Of a DNA stretch of 64,000 nucleotides, positions 8,340 to 17,538 are shown in pieces (the stretch's first letter is position 1; every line of letters starts with the position of its first letter). The notes under the pieces are model-generated. The model did not search any database, was not told the DNA's origin, and was given only the letters and a program-made list of their open reading frames with translations. The position numbers were made by a program, and so were the translations under genes. Source of the stretch: Natrinema zhouii (lineage in GTDB: Archaea > Halobacteriota > Halobacteria > Halobacteriales > Natrialbaceae); assembly GCF_013456555.2 (NCBI RefSeq), contig NZ_CP059154.1, forward strand, positions 124,001 to 188,000, written 5' to 3'.

Positions 8340-9251
8340 CTACAGCCACGGGGCCCGTCCCGCGGTATCCGTCCCGTCGTCGCCCGGATACGTCTCGGGC
8401 TCCTCGTCGGCCTCCGCGGCCGGCGGCTCGCTCGAGGCCTCGCTTTCACCGCCGTCGGCCACTGCGCCCATCTGCGCGGCCGCAGCGCCCGACTCGGTTC
8501 CGGAACTCGAGTCCGCGTCGGAGCCGCCCCACGGGAGGTCGACGGCGAACAGGGCGGCGACGATCAGCGCCGCGAGCGGGGCCTGTCCGAAGGCCATCCC
8601 GAGCAGGGACAGCGGCAGCAGCCCCAGCGCGACCGCGCTCCCGAAGCGGAACCGGTCGATGTCCATGTACTCCCGCAGGTACGGCCCGGTGAGGGCGATG
8701 GTCAGCGCGAACGCCACCCCGACGGCCGCCGCCAGCGTCGCGTGCACGACGAGGGCGGGATCGGTCATCACGACGAACGTCGCCCCTGAGGGATCGATAC
8801 TCGCGACCAGCCCCAGGCCGATGACGACGATCGGGTTGGGGAGGTAGTCCCCGATGGTCGCGCTGGCGGTCTTGGCCGCGATGGCGGCGATCACCAGCGC
8901 CGCGAACCGCTCGAAGATGACGATATCGAGCACGCTCGCGATCGCCGGCGCGAGCGCGGCCTGGACCGCCGCGAGCAGTATGAGCGGGATCCCGACGAGC
9001 AAGACGACGATCGCCTGTTCTCGAGGCGTCCCGTCCATCTCCGCCAGGATCACGGCGACGGTCGCGCTCCCGCCGAAGATCAACAGGCCGACCTGAAACG
9101 CGCCCAGCGGCTCGTCGAGCGCGCCGGCCAGGATCAGCGCGGGGAAGACGCCGTCGACTAACGGCAGCATCATCACCAGCGCGAGGAGCCGTGCGTCACC
9201 GCCGACGATGCGCTCCATCTGGAGCGCAACTGGGTGCTGTGACGTACTCAT
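8340..9251 (-). CDS. Haloarchaeal integral membrane protein (DUF5794-like)
   Basis: 303 aa, seven or so hydrophobic segments from residue 20 to 235 (LLALVMMLPLVDGVFPALIL; VAVILAEM; IVVLLVGIPLILLAAVQA; LVIAAIAAKTASATIGDYLP; LAALIVAALFAV), then a cytosolic Asp/Ser/Glu-rich tail of about 65 residues. Resembles the haloarchaeal DUF5794 membrane family from memory. No catalytic motif is evident. It is transcribed towards tRNA-Trp and stands alone. The opposite strand carries long shadow frames that come from GC-rich codon bias and are not genes. Confidence 0.7.
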   Translation of the reverse strand: MSTSQHPVALQMERIVGGDARLLALVMMLPLVDGVFPALILAGALDEPLGAFQVGLLIFGGSATVAVILAEMDGTPREQAIVVLLVGIPLILLAAVQAALAPAIASVLDIVIFERFAALVIAAIAAKTASATIGDYLPNPIVVIGLGLVASIDPSGATFVVMTDPALVVHATLAAAVGVAFALTIALTGPYLREYMDIDRFRFGSAVALGLLPLSLLGMAFGQAPLAALIVAALFAVDLPWGGSDADSSSGTESGAAAAQMGAVADGGESEASSEPPAAEADEEPETYPGDDGTDTAGRAPWL

Positions 9252-9842
9252 CGGTCAGGGCCGATGGCCGTGACCCGAGGCCTGTGGGCGATATGACGGG
9301 CGATCCCGTACCGACCGGTTCGCACACCAGTCGATCGCATTGGGGTTGGGGCCTCGTGCTGTGAGTTTCTGTGTAAAATTCCCGAACTTGGCGACGAAGT
9401 CGAAACTCGTCCGGCCATCGGTTCGGGCGGTGGCTGCACTCACAGCGTACATACCCGAAGACACGAGCGGACCGTCAATAAACGTTGCGTGGGACTGCAT
9501 TCCACGATCAGACAGTGTTTCAGCAGTAGCGCGCAGATCCGTACGAAAACGCACAGATCTGACACGGATGTGGGCACTCGTCGCTGGAATCGACGCGATT
9601 TGTGACACCGATTGCGACTCTCGCGCGGACGAAACGCCCGGGCGGGAACCCGGTTGCTCGAGGGCGAGTGCGGACGTCACGAGCGAGACCGATCCCGGAA
9701 CACCGCTCGAGCGATGCCAGACGATGCGTGCTTGAGACGGGTGCCAGCGCGGCTAGACGATTCATCCACTGAGGCCCCCGTCAACCGTTATCACCCGTAT
9801 ATATCTCGCAATACTTTTTGCTCGGGGGTCCGGACGGTTTAC
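9252..9842. other. 590-base gap upstream of guaB
   Basis: Divergent intergenic region between the membrane gene (minus) and guaB (plus). Frames on both strands here (for example 9340-9735 plus and 9255-9680 minus) have low-complexity composition and no recognisable protein character, so I do not call them. The last 60 bases hold AT-rich promoter sequence for guaB. The middle (about 9360-9560) is less GC-rich than its surroundings and could be a decayed gene, but nothing identifies it. Confidence 0.5.
9811..9819 (+). promoter_or_regulatory. TATA box of guaB
   Basis: atacttttt centred about 28 bases before the guaB ATG at 9843. This spacing puts transcription initiation at or next to the start codon, so the mRNA is probably leaderless. 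Further AT-rich sequence (tatatatc) lies just upstream. Confidence 0.55.
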
Positions 9843-11345
9843 ATGGCGAACGACGTTCCAGAGCAAGAGCCCTATTCTTCGAAACTGCAGGTACCGGAAG
9901 CGCTAACCTTCGACGATGTCCTTCTCCGCCCCAAGGAGAGCCGCGTCGAACCCGACGACGCGGACCTCACGTCGAACGTCTCGAAAAACGTCGAGGTCTC
10001 CGTGCCCATCCTCTCGGCGGCGATGGACACCGTCACCGAGAGCGGCATGGCGATCGCGATGGCCCGCCACGGCGGCCTCGGCGTCCTCCACCGCAACATG
10101 AACATCGACCAGATGGTCGAGGAGATCGAGCGCGTCAAGAGCGCCGACGAACTCATCATCCCCCTCGATTCGGTCGTCACCGCCGATCCCGAGATGTCCG
10201 TCCGCGAGGTCGACGAGCGGATGGCTCGCAAGGGCGTCGGCGGCGCGCCCGTCGTCAACACCAACGGCGAGGTCCTGGGGATCATCTCGAGTACGGACAT
10301 CCGGCCCCACCTCGAGGTCAACGAGGACGATCCGGTCACCGAAGCGATGACCGACGAGGTCATCACGGCCCCCGAGGACGTCGACTCCCGCGACGCCTTC
10401 GAGATGATGTACGACCACAAGATCGAGCGCGTCCCGGTCGTCGACGACGAGAACCTGCTCGTCGGCCTCGTGACGATGCAGGGCATCCTCCAGCGCCGCG
10501 AGTACAAGGAGGCCGTCCGCGACGATGACGGCCGCCTCTGCTGTGGCGTCGCCGTCAGCCCGTTCGAGCAGAATCGCGCCGAGGCCGCCGACGAGGCCGG
10601 CGCGGACGTCCTCTTCATCGACACCGCACACGCGCACAACCTGAACGTCGTCGAAGGCGCTCGCGAAATCAAGGAGTCCGTCGACGCGGACGTCGTCGTC
10701 GGCAACATCGGTACGCGAGAGGCGGCCGAGGACCTCGTCGACTTCGCGGACGGCCTCAAGGTCGGCATCGGCCCGGGCTCGATCTGTACCACCCGCATCG
10801 TCTCTGGGTCGGGGATGCCACAGATCACGGCCGTCGCGCAGGTCGCCGACGTCGCGAGCGAACACGACGTGCCGGTGATCGCCGACGGCGGCATCCGATA
10901 CTCCGGCGACGCGATCAAGGCGGTCGCCGCCGGCGCGGACGCGGTCATGCTCGGCTCCTACTTCGCCGGCACGGAGGAGGCACCGGGCCGCGTCGTCACG
11001 ATGAACGGGAAGAAGTACAAACAGTACCGCGGCATGGGATCGGTCGGCGCGATGAAGTCCGGCGACAGCGACCGATACCTCAAGGACGAACCCGACGAGG
11101 ACGACGAGTACGTCCCCGAGGGCGTCGAAGCCGCGACGCCGTACAAGGGCACGCTCAAGTCCGAACTCCACCAGCTCGCGGGCGGCATGCAGTCGGGCAT
11201 GGGCTATGTCGGCGCGGAAACCGTCCCCGAATTCAAGGAGCGCTCGGAGTTCGTCCGCGTCTCCGCGGCCGGCCAGGCCGAGAGCCACGCCCACGACGTC
11301 GTCATCACCGACGAAGCGCCGAACTACTCGCCCGATAGCGAGTAA
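9843..11345 (+). CDS. guaB: Inosine-5'-monophosphate dehydrogenase
   Basis: 500 aa. Oxidises IMP to XMP with NAD+, the committed step of guanine nucleotide synthesis. The N-terminus [10 protein letters not shown] and the tandem CBS (Bateman) module at about 100-215 ([32 protein letters not shown]) are typical. The catalytic loop [15 protein letters not shown] carries the nucleophilic Cys (about residue 317), followed by the K+-site and IMP-binding [11 protein letters not shown] and the flap region MGSVGAM. The start at 9843 gives the family N-terminus and matches the TATA spacing; longer upstream frame (from 9612) is not homologous. Conserved single-copy housekeeping gene. Confidence 0.97.
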   Translation: MANDVPEQEPYSSKLQVPEALTFDDVLLRPKESRVEPDDADLTSNVSKNVEVSVPILSAAMDTVTESGMAIAMARHGGLGVLHRNMNIDQMVEEIERVKSADELIIPLDSVVTADPEMSVREVDERMARKGVGGAPVVNTNGEVLGIISSTDIRPHLEVNEDDPVTEAMTDEVITAPEDVDSRDAFEMMYDHKIERVPVVDDENLLVGLVTMQGILQRREYKEAVRDDDGRLCCGVAVSPFEQNRAEAADEAGADVLFIDTAHAHNLNVVEGAREIKESVDADVVVGNIGTREAAEDLVDFADGLKVGIGPGSICTTRIVSGSGMPQITAVAQVADVASEHDVPVIADGGIRYSGDAIKAVAAGADAVMLGSYFAGTEEAPGRVVTMNGKKYKQYRGMGSVGAMKSGDSDRYLKDEPDEDDEYVPEGVEAATPYKGTLKSELHQLAGGMQSGMGYVGAETVPEFKERSEFVRVSAAGQAESHAHDVVITDEAPNYSPDSE

Positions 11346-11373
11346 CGGACGCCGTTCCTCATTCGACGTCGGT

Positions 11374-13017
11374 TCACGCTAACTCCGTCCGACGAATTTT
11401 CCCCGTCGTGGTCGTTGGCAGCTCGTCGACGAACTCGATTTCACGCGGGTACTCGTACTCGGCGAACCGCTCGCGGACGAGGTCGCGGATTTCGCGACGC
11501 ACTTCCTCCGAACCCGTCTCTCCACCGACTAGCTGCACGACCGCCTTGATGATCTCACCGCGGGTTTCGTCGGGAACGCCGACGACGCCGACCTGCTCGA
11601 CGGCGGCGTGCTCGAGGATCGCCTCCTCGACTTCGCGGGGCGCGACGCGGTAGCCGCTCGTGATGATCAGATCGTCGTCCCGCGAGACGAACCAGAGGAA
11701 TCCCTCTGTGTCGCGTTTCGCGAGGTCGCCGGTAAGGTGCCACTCCCCGAGCGTGACTGCAGCCGTCTTCTCGGGGGCGTTCCAGTACTCCTCGAAAATC
11801 ACCGGATCGTCGCCGCGCCTGACCGCGATCTCGCCGATCTCGCCGGGTTCCACGGACTCGCCGCTATCCGGGTCGATGACGGCCACGTCGTGTCCGGGAA
11901 CGGGTTTCCCCATACTGCCCGGCTTCGCGGGGAACCAGTCGCGACAGTTTGCAACCAGCAGGTTCGCCTCCGTCTGGCCGTAGAGTTCGTTGATGACCGT
12001 CCCCGCGAGCGCCTCGTCGGCCCACTCGAGGATCTCGCCCGTCAGCGGTTCGCCGCCCGAGCAGATCGCCTCGAGCGAGAGATCGTATCGCTCGCTCGGC
12101 TCGTCGATTTCCATGAGCATCCGGATCGCCGTCGGTGGAATGAACGCGTCGGTCACGTCGAACTCCGCGGCGATCTCGAAGGCGGTTTCAGGGTCGAACG
12201 ACCCCATCGGATAGCCGACGACGGGCCGGCCGTAGTGCCACGCGGGGAAGACGAGATCGCCCAGTGCGCCGATCCACGCCCAGTCGGCGGGCGTCCAGTA
12301 GATCGAGTCGCCGCGGACGTCACGCTCGAAATACATGGAAAACGCCGGGCAGTGGCCGACCCAGACGTCGTGCGTGTGGAGAACCCCCTTCGGATCGCCG
12401 GTGCTCCCGCTCGTATACATGATGATCGCGGGCGTGTCAGCGTCCGTCTCGACGGGCTCGTACTCGTTCGAGCGGTCCGCAACGGCCGCCTCGAATGTGT
12501 GGACGGTCGCCGCTCCGACGAGATCCACCGCCGGATCGGCGTCGACAACCAGCACGTGCTCCAGCGCGGGACAGTCCGGCGCGACGGCCCGGATCGTCTC
12601 CCACTGGGCGGCGTCGACGACGGCGATTCGCGCCCCACTGTCCTGTAGACGATAGCGCAGCGCATCGTCGCCGAACAGCACCGACAGGGGGAGCGACACC
12701 GCTCCGCGTTTCCAGCACGCGAGGTGCGTGAGGACGTTCGCCGGTTTCTGTGGAACGACGACCGCGACCCGGTCCCCGTAATCGACACCCATCGACTCGA
12801 GGGCGTTTGCGACGGCGTTCGACCGCCGATCGAGGTCGTCGAAGGTGCGCGTCTCGCGGCGGCCGTCCGGGAACGCCTGGAGGAGTGCCGGCCGGTCACC
12901 GTCCGGGTGCTTGCCCACCAGATCGGTTGCCGCGTTGAACCCGGCCGGAACGTCCCACTCGAACGACTCGCGGGCCGCTTCGTACGAATCCGCCTCGAGC
13001 ATAATGTGCCACGACAT
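11374..13017 (-). CDS. AMP-forming acyl-CoA synthetase (acetate/short- to medium-chain type)
   Basis: 547 aa ANL-superfamily enzyme that activates a carboxylic acid to acyl-CoA via acyl-AMP. Motifs: P-loop MYTSGSTGDPKGVLHTH (about residue 185), aromatic/adenine motif ELYGQTEAN, the conserved Asp in WHLTGDLAKRD, hinge VSRDDDLIITSGYRVAP, and the catalytic Lys in TTTGKIRRTEL at the C-terminus. Last gene of a four-gene minus-strand run (small membrane protein, SSS symporter, hypothetical, this enzyme), 70 bases after the hypothetical. The context suggests that the symporter imports the acid this enzyme activates; the exact chain length cannot be read. Start at 13017 (MSWHI) or 13002 (MLEADSYE). 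Confidence 0.9.
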   Translation of the reverse strand: MSWHIMLEADSYEAARESFEWDVPAGFNAATDLVGKHPDGDRPALLQAFPDGRRETRTFDDLDRRSNAVANALESMGVDYGDRVAVVVPQKPANVLTHLACWKRGAVSLPLSVLFGDDALRYRLQDSGARIAVVDAAQWETIRAVAPDCPALEHVLVVDADPAVDLVGAATVHTFEAAVADRSNEYEPVETDADTPAIIMYTSGSTGDPKGVLHTHDVWVGHCPAFSMYFERDVRGDSIYWTPADWAWIGALGDLVFPAWHYGRPVVGYPMGSFDPETAFEIAAEFDVTDAFIPPTAIRMLMEIDEPSERYDLSLEAICSGGEPLTGEILEWADEALAGTVINELYGQTEANLLVANCRDWFPAKPGSMGKPVPGHDVAVIDPDSGESVEPGEIGEIAVRRGDDPVIFEEYWNAPEKTAAVTLGEWHLTGDLAKRDTEGFLWFVSRDDDLIITSGYRVAPREVEEAILEHAAVEQVGVVGVPDETRGEIIKAVVQLVGGETGSEEVRREIRDLVRERFAEYEYPREIEFVDELPTTTTGKIRRTELA

Positions 13018-13087
13018 ACCACGACGTACAACGAAGTCCGAAATAAACGGTCGGGAGAGACACAACTGACGGAGTGGTGACCCAGCG

Positions 13088-13621
13088 TTAGAGACGAGGG
13101 AACCGCGGCGTCTCGACGGTCACGTCGACCTCCTCGAGTCGCGGATCCGATCCCAGTTCGGTCACGAGTTCCCGCTGCGAGTCTGCGGTTCGCGACTGGA
13201 ACAGGGTCCATTCGTCGGACTCGATGCCGCCGTCCGTCGCCCGCCATCCGACGACGAGTCGGGCCCGGCGAAACCGCGTCCCGGTAACGAGGTGAATTTT
13301 CTCGAGGAACTCGAGCGGAACACCGAAGTTCCGCTCGTCGAACGTCGCGATCGCTTCGGGGGGCAGATCTGCGACCACGGCCCGACCGCGCTCGCCCATG
13401 TCCGCCCGCAGGAGCAGCGAGCGGTAGGATTCACCGACGAAACACCACAGCAGCCGTTCGTCGGTTACCACGAGCTCCCAGAACTCGATCGAGTTCGGCC
13501 GCTGGCGGAACCAATGCGTGAGTCGAGCGATAACGGTCTCGTCTGGCATCGTCGTTTCGGTTACTGTCGGTTCCGGATCGGTGCGTTCGGCCGTCGTTCG
13601 GGGTATGCGGTCGGAGCTCAT
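13088..13621 (-). CDS. Conserved-looking hypothetical protein in symporter/acyl-CoA synthetase operon
   Basis: 177 aa, soluble, not recognised. After a variable N-terminus, residues 30-175 alternate strands and short helices (WELVVTDERLLWCFVGESYRS; RAVVADLPPEAIATFDERNFGVPLEFLEKIHLV; RRARLVVGWRA), resembling a PH-like or bacterial-PH fold that might bind a partner protein or membrane. It starts 5 bases past the symporter stop (TGA at 13626-13628) and precedes the acyl-CoA synthetase, so it is probably co-transcribed. It may be an accessory or regulatory protein of that uptake system; this is inference from position only. Confidence 0.65.
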   Translation of the reverse strand: MSSDRIPRTTAERTDPEPTVTETTMPDETVIARLTHWFRQRPNSIEFWELVVTDERLLWCFVGESYRSLLLRADMGERGRAVVADLPPEAIATFDERNFGVPLEFLEKIHLVTGTRFRRARLVVGWRATDGGIESDEWTLFQSRTADSQRELVTELGSDPRLEEVDVTVETPRFPRL

Positions 13622-13625
13622 GTGA

Positions 13626-15212
13626 TCAGCGCTCGAGCAGTGCGTGGAGATCCGCGGGTAGTTCGCTTCGGTGCTGGGTCAGCAGTGAGACGCCGATGAA
13701 CAGGACGATCGCGACGAGGAGCGCGACGGTTCCGACCGGAAACACGTCGGGGAACGGATAGAAGCGCATGATGAAAGACGCAACTCCACCGTAACCGGCG
13801 ACGTCTGCAGCCATCGGAACGGCACTGTAGAGAACGTTGACGAAGAGTCCCCCGAGAATAGCGACGATCGCGCCCCACTTCGTCGCTCCCTTCCAGTTCA
13901 TTCCGAAGACGGCGATCGGGACGAACGCCGCGGCGAAGAAGCCCCAACCGATCGTCCCGAGGATGCCGACCAGCGCGTCAGAGAAGTAGACGACACCGGT
14001 CGCGAGCACCGTCAGGCCGGCCAGCGCCGCCTGCGTGACCCGGAGTTCCGTCTTGTCGTCATCGATCGGTTGTCCCATCGCTCGCGGAATGTCCCGAGAG
14101 ATGGCCGCCGCGCCGATGTTGAGAAACGAGTCGCTCGTCGACATGATCGCAGCCAGCAGCGCCGCGAGGATGAGCCCGGCGACGATGCTCGGCGTGTACT
14201 CGAGGACGAAGACGGGGCCGACCTCGCTCGCGCTGAACGTCTCCTGAATCTCGCCGGCCTCGACCATCGAACGCATCGAGAGCCCCGCCGAGAAGGCGAT
14301 CAGGCTCGAGACCGCATAGGAGAGGGCGGCAATCGGCGCGCCCCACTTCAGAATCTCGAGGTTGCGGCTCATGTAGAACTTCGTGATCAGATGCGGCTGG
14401 CCGGCGGCGCCGACCGAGAAGAGGATCCACCACGCGATAGCGACGAGAACGGCCGTCGTCGCCCCGCCCATCGCGCCGAACGGCGAAACGAGGGCCGGGT
14501 CGGCGGTCGCGAGATTGCGGGAGATGGTCTCCATCCCGCCGCCGAAGGACATCGCATAGGCGAAGACGAACACCGCACCGGTAATCATCGTCAGTGCCTG
14601 CAGGAAGTCGGTCCAGACGCCGGCGATCATCCCGCCGAGCATACTGTACAGCAGCAAGACGAGTGCGCCACTGACGAGGCCCCAGAGGACCGGAATTCCG
14701 AAGATTGCGCGCATGACGAACTGGAGCGCGGCGAGGTTGGTCGCCAGGTAGGCGATGACCCCGACGACGACGGCGAGGCCGGTGAGTCCGCGGACCCAGT
14801 CACTCTCGTATCGAACGTACATCCCGTCGGCGAGCGTCAGGACATTTCGGATGTCTGCGAGCAGGCGCAATCGTTTTGCGAGGACGACCCAGGTGATGAG
14901 AAAGCCCAGCGGAGCGGTAAAGAAGATCCAGAGAGACGTCGTTCCGAACTGGTAGACGAGTTCCGGGCCGCCGACGAAGCCGAATCCGGACTGGATGACC
15001 GAGAATGCGGTCATCGCCAGGACCCAGGTCCCGATGCTCTTACCGGTGATGAGGAAGTCGCCGGTCGTCTGCGTTCGCATGTACCCCCACGCGCCGATCA
15101 GGACGACGATCAGCAGATATGCCGCCCCGAACGCGAGGATGACCGGATCGTCCGCGACGGGGATTCCCTCGGACTGCAGCGGAACGAGCGGGACCGCGGC
15201 TGCGTCAATCAT
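13626..15212 (-). CDS. Sodium:solute symporter (SSS family)
   Basis: 528 aa with about 13 hydrophobic spans; takes up a solute with Na+. Core SSS features include GKSIGTWVLAMTAFSVIQSGFGFVG (TM2-3), the GGMIAGVWTDFLQALTMITG segment (the Na+/substrate signature region), LILAALLAAIMSTSDSFLN, and GWGFFAAAFVPIAVFGMNWKGA. The start is taken at ATG 15212, overlapping the preceding gene by 8 bases; a GTG at 15218 is also possible. Grouping with a small membrane protein and an acyl-CoA synthetase points to a monocarboxylate substrate rather than proline or sugar, but substrate residues cannot be judged by eye. Confidence 0.88.
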   Translation of the reverse strand: MIDAAAVPLVPLQSEGIPVADDPVILAFGAAYLLIVVLIGAWGYMRTQTTGDFLITGKSIGTWVLAMTAFSVIQSGFGFVGGPELVYQFGTTSLWIFFTAPLGFLITWVVLAKRLRLLADIRNVLTLADGMYVRYESDWVRGLTGLAVVVGVIAYLATNLAALQFVMRAIFGIPVLWGLVSGALVLLLYSMLGGMIAGVWTDFLQALTMITGAVFVFAYAMSFGGGMETISRNLATADPALVSPFGAMGGATTAVLVAIAWWILFSVGAAGQPHLITKFYMSRNLEILKWGAPIAALSYAVSSLIAFSAGLSMRSMVEAGEIQETFSASEVGPVFVLEYTPSIVAGLILAALLAAIMSTSDSFLNIGAAAISRDIPRAMGQPIDDDKTELRVTQAALAGLTVLATGVVYFSDALVGILGTIGWGFFAAAFVPIAVFGMNWKGATKWGAIVAILGGLFVNVLYSAVPMAADVAGYGGVASFIMRFYPFPDVFPVGTVALLVAIVLFIGVSLLTQHRSELPADLHALLER

Positions 15213-15714
15213 CGTCACCCTCTCCGTCAGCCGTTCCGTCGAACCCGTCGGTGCTTATCGTCCTGTCGATCTGCTTGGGTGCGAGGGGGAGTTCAGTTCG
15301 TTGCTGTCGTTCCCGTGCCTCGTCGATGATATCGCCGACGATCGCTTCGCTCCCGATTCGATCGAAGAGCAGTGAGTAGTAGATCGCCATAAATGCAGGG
15401 GCGAGCCAGAGGAGTCCGAAGTAAACGAGCGTCGGTATCGGGACACCGAGGACGTACGAGTAGCTGGTGACATCCGGGTTCCAGAGCAGCCAGATCCCCG
15501 TGAGTCCGACGAGAAACAATCCGGCGAGTCCGGCGACGAGACCGGTGTACGGCTCGAATACCGATCCGCGGTGTTCGATCGATGCGGACGCTACCACGGC
15601 GAGGATGAACGCCGCCGCAACGTACGAAAACGTTCGGTACAGTTCGAGACTCGCGGTGACGAGTGCCCCCACTGCGAGCAGACCGATCGCCGCCATCAAC
15701 GTGTTTCGTGGCAT
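15205..15714 (-). CDS. Small membrane protein partner of SSS symporter
   Basis: 169 aa with four hydrophobic segments (LMAAIGLLAVGALVTASL; FSYVAAAFILAVVASA; VAGLAGLFLVGLTGIWLLW; GVPIPTLVYFGLLWLAPAFM) and an acidic cytosolic tail (ends GEGDDD). The gene overlaps the symporter start by 8 bases, implying coupled translation. Several SSS carboxylate transporters in other lineages are preceded by a small membrane protein (DUF485 or DUF3311 type); this one is longer and I do not recognise its family. Probable role: accessory subunit or stabiliser of the transporter. First gene of the operon. Confidence 0.75.
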   Translation of the reverse strand: MPRNTLMAAIGLLAVGALVTASLELYRTFSYVAAAFILAVVASASIEHRGSVFEPYTGLVAGLAGLFLVGLTGIWLLWNPDVTSYSYVLGVPIPTLVYFGLLWLAPAFMAIYYSLLFDRIGSEAIVGDIIDEARERQQRTELPLAPKQIDRTISTDGFDGTADGEGDDD

Positions 15715-15879
15715 GGCCGTCTCTCTCAGTCGTGGTCCCGGATGTCGCCGGTTCCGTCCCGCTCGAGTTTGGTCGTCCGTATCGGTCCGGGACGACGTGT
15801 GGGTACTCCCCGATCATCGCATCCACGACGCGTAGTAACACCGATCATGATCCCATATCGCACACGAAACGACGACCAC

Positions 15880-16011
15880 CTATTTTACTAATTCGACAGT
15901 ATCGTCGAGCGTCGCGAGTAAGTACAGCGTATCGACGATCCGGGCCGCGCCGGTCCGCCAATGATCGGTTCCGAAGGGTATCGAGTCGATCGATAGGGGT
16001 TGCAGTCCCAT
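15880..16011 (-). CDS. Possible 43-aa small protein downstream of CMP kinase
   Basis: Short frame from ATG 16011 to TAG, coding MGLQPLSIDSIPFGTDHW and a helical C-terminus (ARIVDTLYLLATLDDTVELV). It lies 46 bases after the CMP kinase stop on the same strand, with neither frame nor composition suggesting noise. It could be a genuine haloarchaeal microprotein or the remnant of a longer protein. The remaining bases between 15715 and 16057 hold only the promoter region of the symporter operon, with AT-rich tatttta at about 15881-15887. Confidence 0.35.
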   Translation of the reverse strand: MGLQPLSIDSIPFGTDHWRTGAARIVDTLYLLATLDDTVELVK

Positions 16012-16057
16012 CGGTGACGGTGTTCCCGGCCGATACGTTCCGACGACATCCGTGACC

Positions 16058-16669
16058 CTATGGATCCATCTCGGGCGTGCGAAACGCCCCTTCGTCCGTC
16101 TCGGGATCGTACTCCTCGATCGCCGTTCGAACGATGGAGAACACGCCGCGCTTGCTCCAGCGGGCGGTATTGATCTGGAGGTCGTAGAACGTTTGGTCGG
16201 CGATGTCGATCTCGTAGTAGGACTGATAGCGGCCGGCCTCGCTGACCTCGCGAACGCGCATCTCCGCCTCGGTTTCGATACGGTCGTCGATCCGCTCGAG
16301 GCGGACGTCTTCGGGCGCGTCGAGCCAGATCCGCAGATCGGCGCGATCGCCGGCTAACCAGCCCGCCAGCCGGGACTCGAGGATGAACGGTTTGTTGGCC
16401 ATCCCCCACTTTTCAGCGATCTGCTGGAGTCGCTGGTCGAGCGCACGGTCGATCTCGTCGGAGCCGTCGGCCTTCGCAGTGAGCTGGTTGAGGTTCATGT
16501 CGCGGTCGTCGGCGAGTTCGCGGAAGATGTCGCCGCCGGAGACGTACGGACAGCCCATCGCGTCGGCGAGGCGTTCACACAGCGTGGTCGCCCCACAGCC
16601 CGGCGGCCCGGAGACGGTAATGAACAGTGACGTGTCGATCCCCTCTGGTGAACCGTCTGTTGTGGCCAT
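16058..16669 (-). CDS. cmk: (d)CMP kinase, archaeal type
   Basis: 203 aa. Phosphorylates CMP/dCMP to the diphosphate. P-loop SGPPGCGATTLCERLA near residue 17, SGGDIFRELA (nucleotide-monophosphate site), and the lid/arginine-rich segment RIDDRIETEAEMRVREVSEAGRY are typical of the archaeal Cytidylate_kin2 type. The start at 16669 (MATTDGSPEG) puts the P-loop near the N-terminus; the frame extends upstream to 16720 without family similarity. The N-terminal ~14 residues are an extension relative to the usual family length. Single gene; a small ORF follows. Confidence 0.9.
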   Translation of the reverse strand: MATTDGSPEGIDTSLFITVSGPPGCGATTLCERLADAMGCPYVSGGDIFRELADDRDMNLNQLTAKADGSDEIDRALDQRLQQIAEKWGMANKPFILESRLAGWLAGDRADLRIWLDAPEDVRLERIDDRIETEAEMRVREVSEAGRYQSYYEIDIADQTFYDLQINTARWSKRGVFSIVRTAIEEYDPETDEGAFRTPEMDP

Positions 16670-16801
16670 ACGTTGCCCCACTCGCTCCCCCGTCAAAAGG
16701 GTCCGGCAACGACCGATCACTCAGCGCTCCCGAGCACGATGTCCTGTCAGCGAACGCGGGCCCGATTCGCGACTCCTCGAGTCCGTTCCCCACAGCCGGT
16801 C

Positions 16802-17326
16802 TCAGGTGGTAAACGAGTTGCCACACTCGGAACACGTCAGCCGGAAGTCCCCCTCGTCGGTGAGCTCGAGGCCGTGTCCGATCTCGGCCTCACAGGTCTG
16901 ACAGTAGACCATCGACTCGAGCTGGTCCCAGTCGTGTTTCGATCCGGGAGCGCCGAAGGCGAAGCCGACGACTCGCTCGTCGGTGTCGTTGTAGCCGCGC
17001 TGGAAGTCCCCGGGCGCGAACCGGATCACCTCGTCCTCGTCGACCGTCACCTCACCGTCCCCGCTCGCGGTTTCACCGCTCGCGTCGGCCGCGTCGCGTT
17101 GCGACGCGCGCGTCTCGAACGTCGCGGTCCCCGCCTGGACGTAGAAGACCTCCTCCTGATCGTGATGAGTGTGAAGGCCGCCCGAAAAGGACTCGCCGGG
17201 CTCGAGTTCGAAGTAGTTCATCGCGAAGTCGGTAAATCCGAGTGCGTCCGAAATCGGCCGTCTGACCGAGTGGACATCCATCGGATTGGTTTCGATGTCG
17301 ACGTCGTCGATAGCGACTTTCTCCAT
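16802..17326 (-). CDS. Cupin-domain protein with C-terminal zinc ribbon
   Basis: 174 aa. The cupin half contains GGLHTHHDQEEVFYVQAG (metal-binding HxH...E) and VIRFAPGDFQRGYN (second cupin motif), with an acidic/low-complexity insert between (about residues 78-95). The C-terminal 40 residues hold two CxxC pairs (VYCQTCEAE and LTCSECGNSF), a zinc ribbon. Cupins are diverse; this could be a metal-dependent isomerase/oxygenase or a small-molecule-sensing protein. The zinc ribbon suggests a binding or regulatory role, but that is inference. Monocistronic. Confidence 0.8.
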   Translation of the reverse strand: MEKVAIDDVDIETNPMDVHSVRRPISDALGFTDFAMNYFELEPGESFSGGLHTHHDQEEVFYVQAGTATFETRASQRDAADASGETASGDGEVTVDEDEVIRFAPGDFQRGYNDTDERVVGFAFGAPGSKHDWDQLESMVYCQTCEAEIGHGLELTDEGDFRLTCSECGNSFTT

Positions 17327-17538
17327 AGCTCGACGTTCGGTTCGGGACGCAAAAATCCCGTGGATGATGTTCTCTACCGCGGTCGGTTCCGTCGGCCCGA
17401 CCGATCGGAATCGGAACTGGGGCCGAACAGCGGTGTTTCGACCCGAACCAGCGTCACCGACCGACCGCCGATCCGACGGAGGCTGCCCGGCCGGCCGGAA
17501 GAGAAACGCATACAGTCGTTCGACTCCGACGAGTAGAC

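Noticed and set aside
9252..9842. ORFs of 131 and 141 codons before guaB
   Set aside because: No homology-like pattern, unbalanced composition and no promoter; treated as non-coding.
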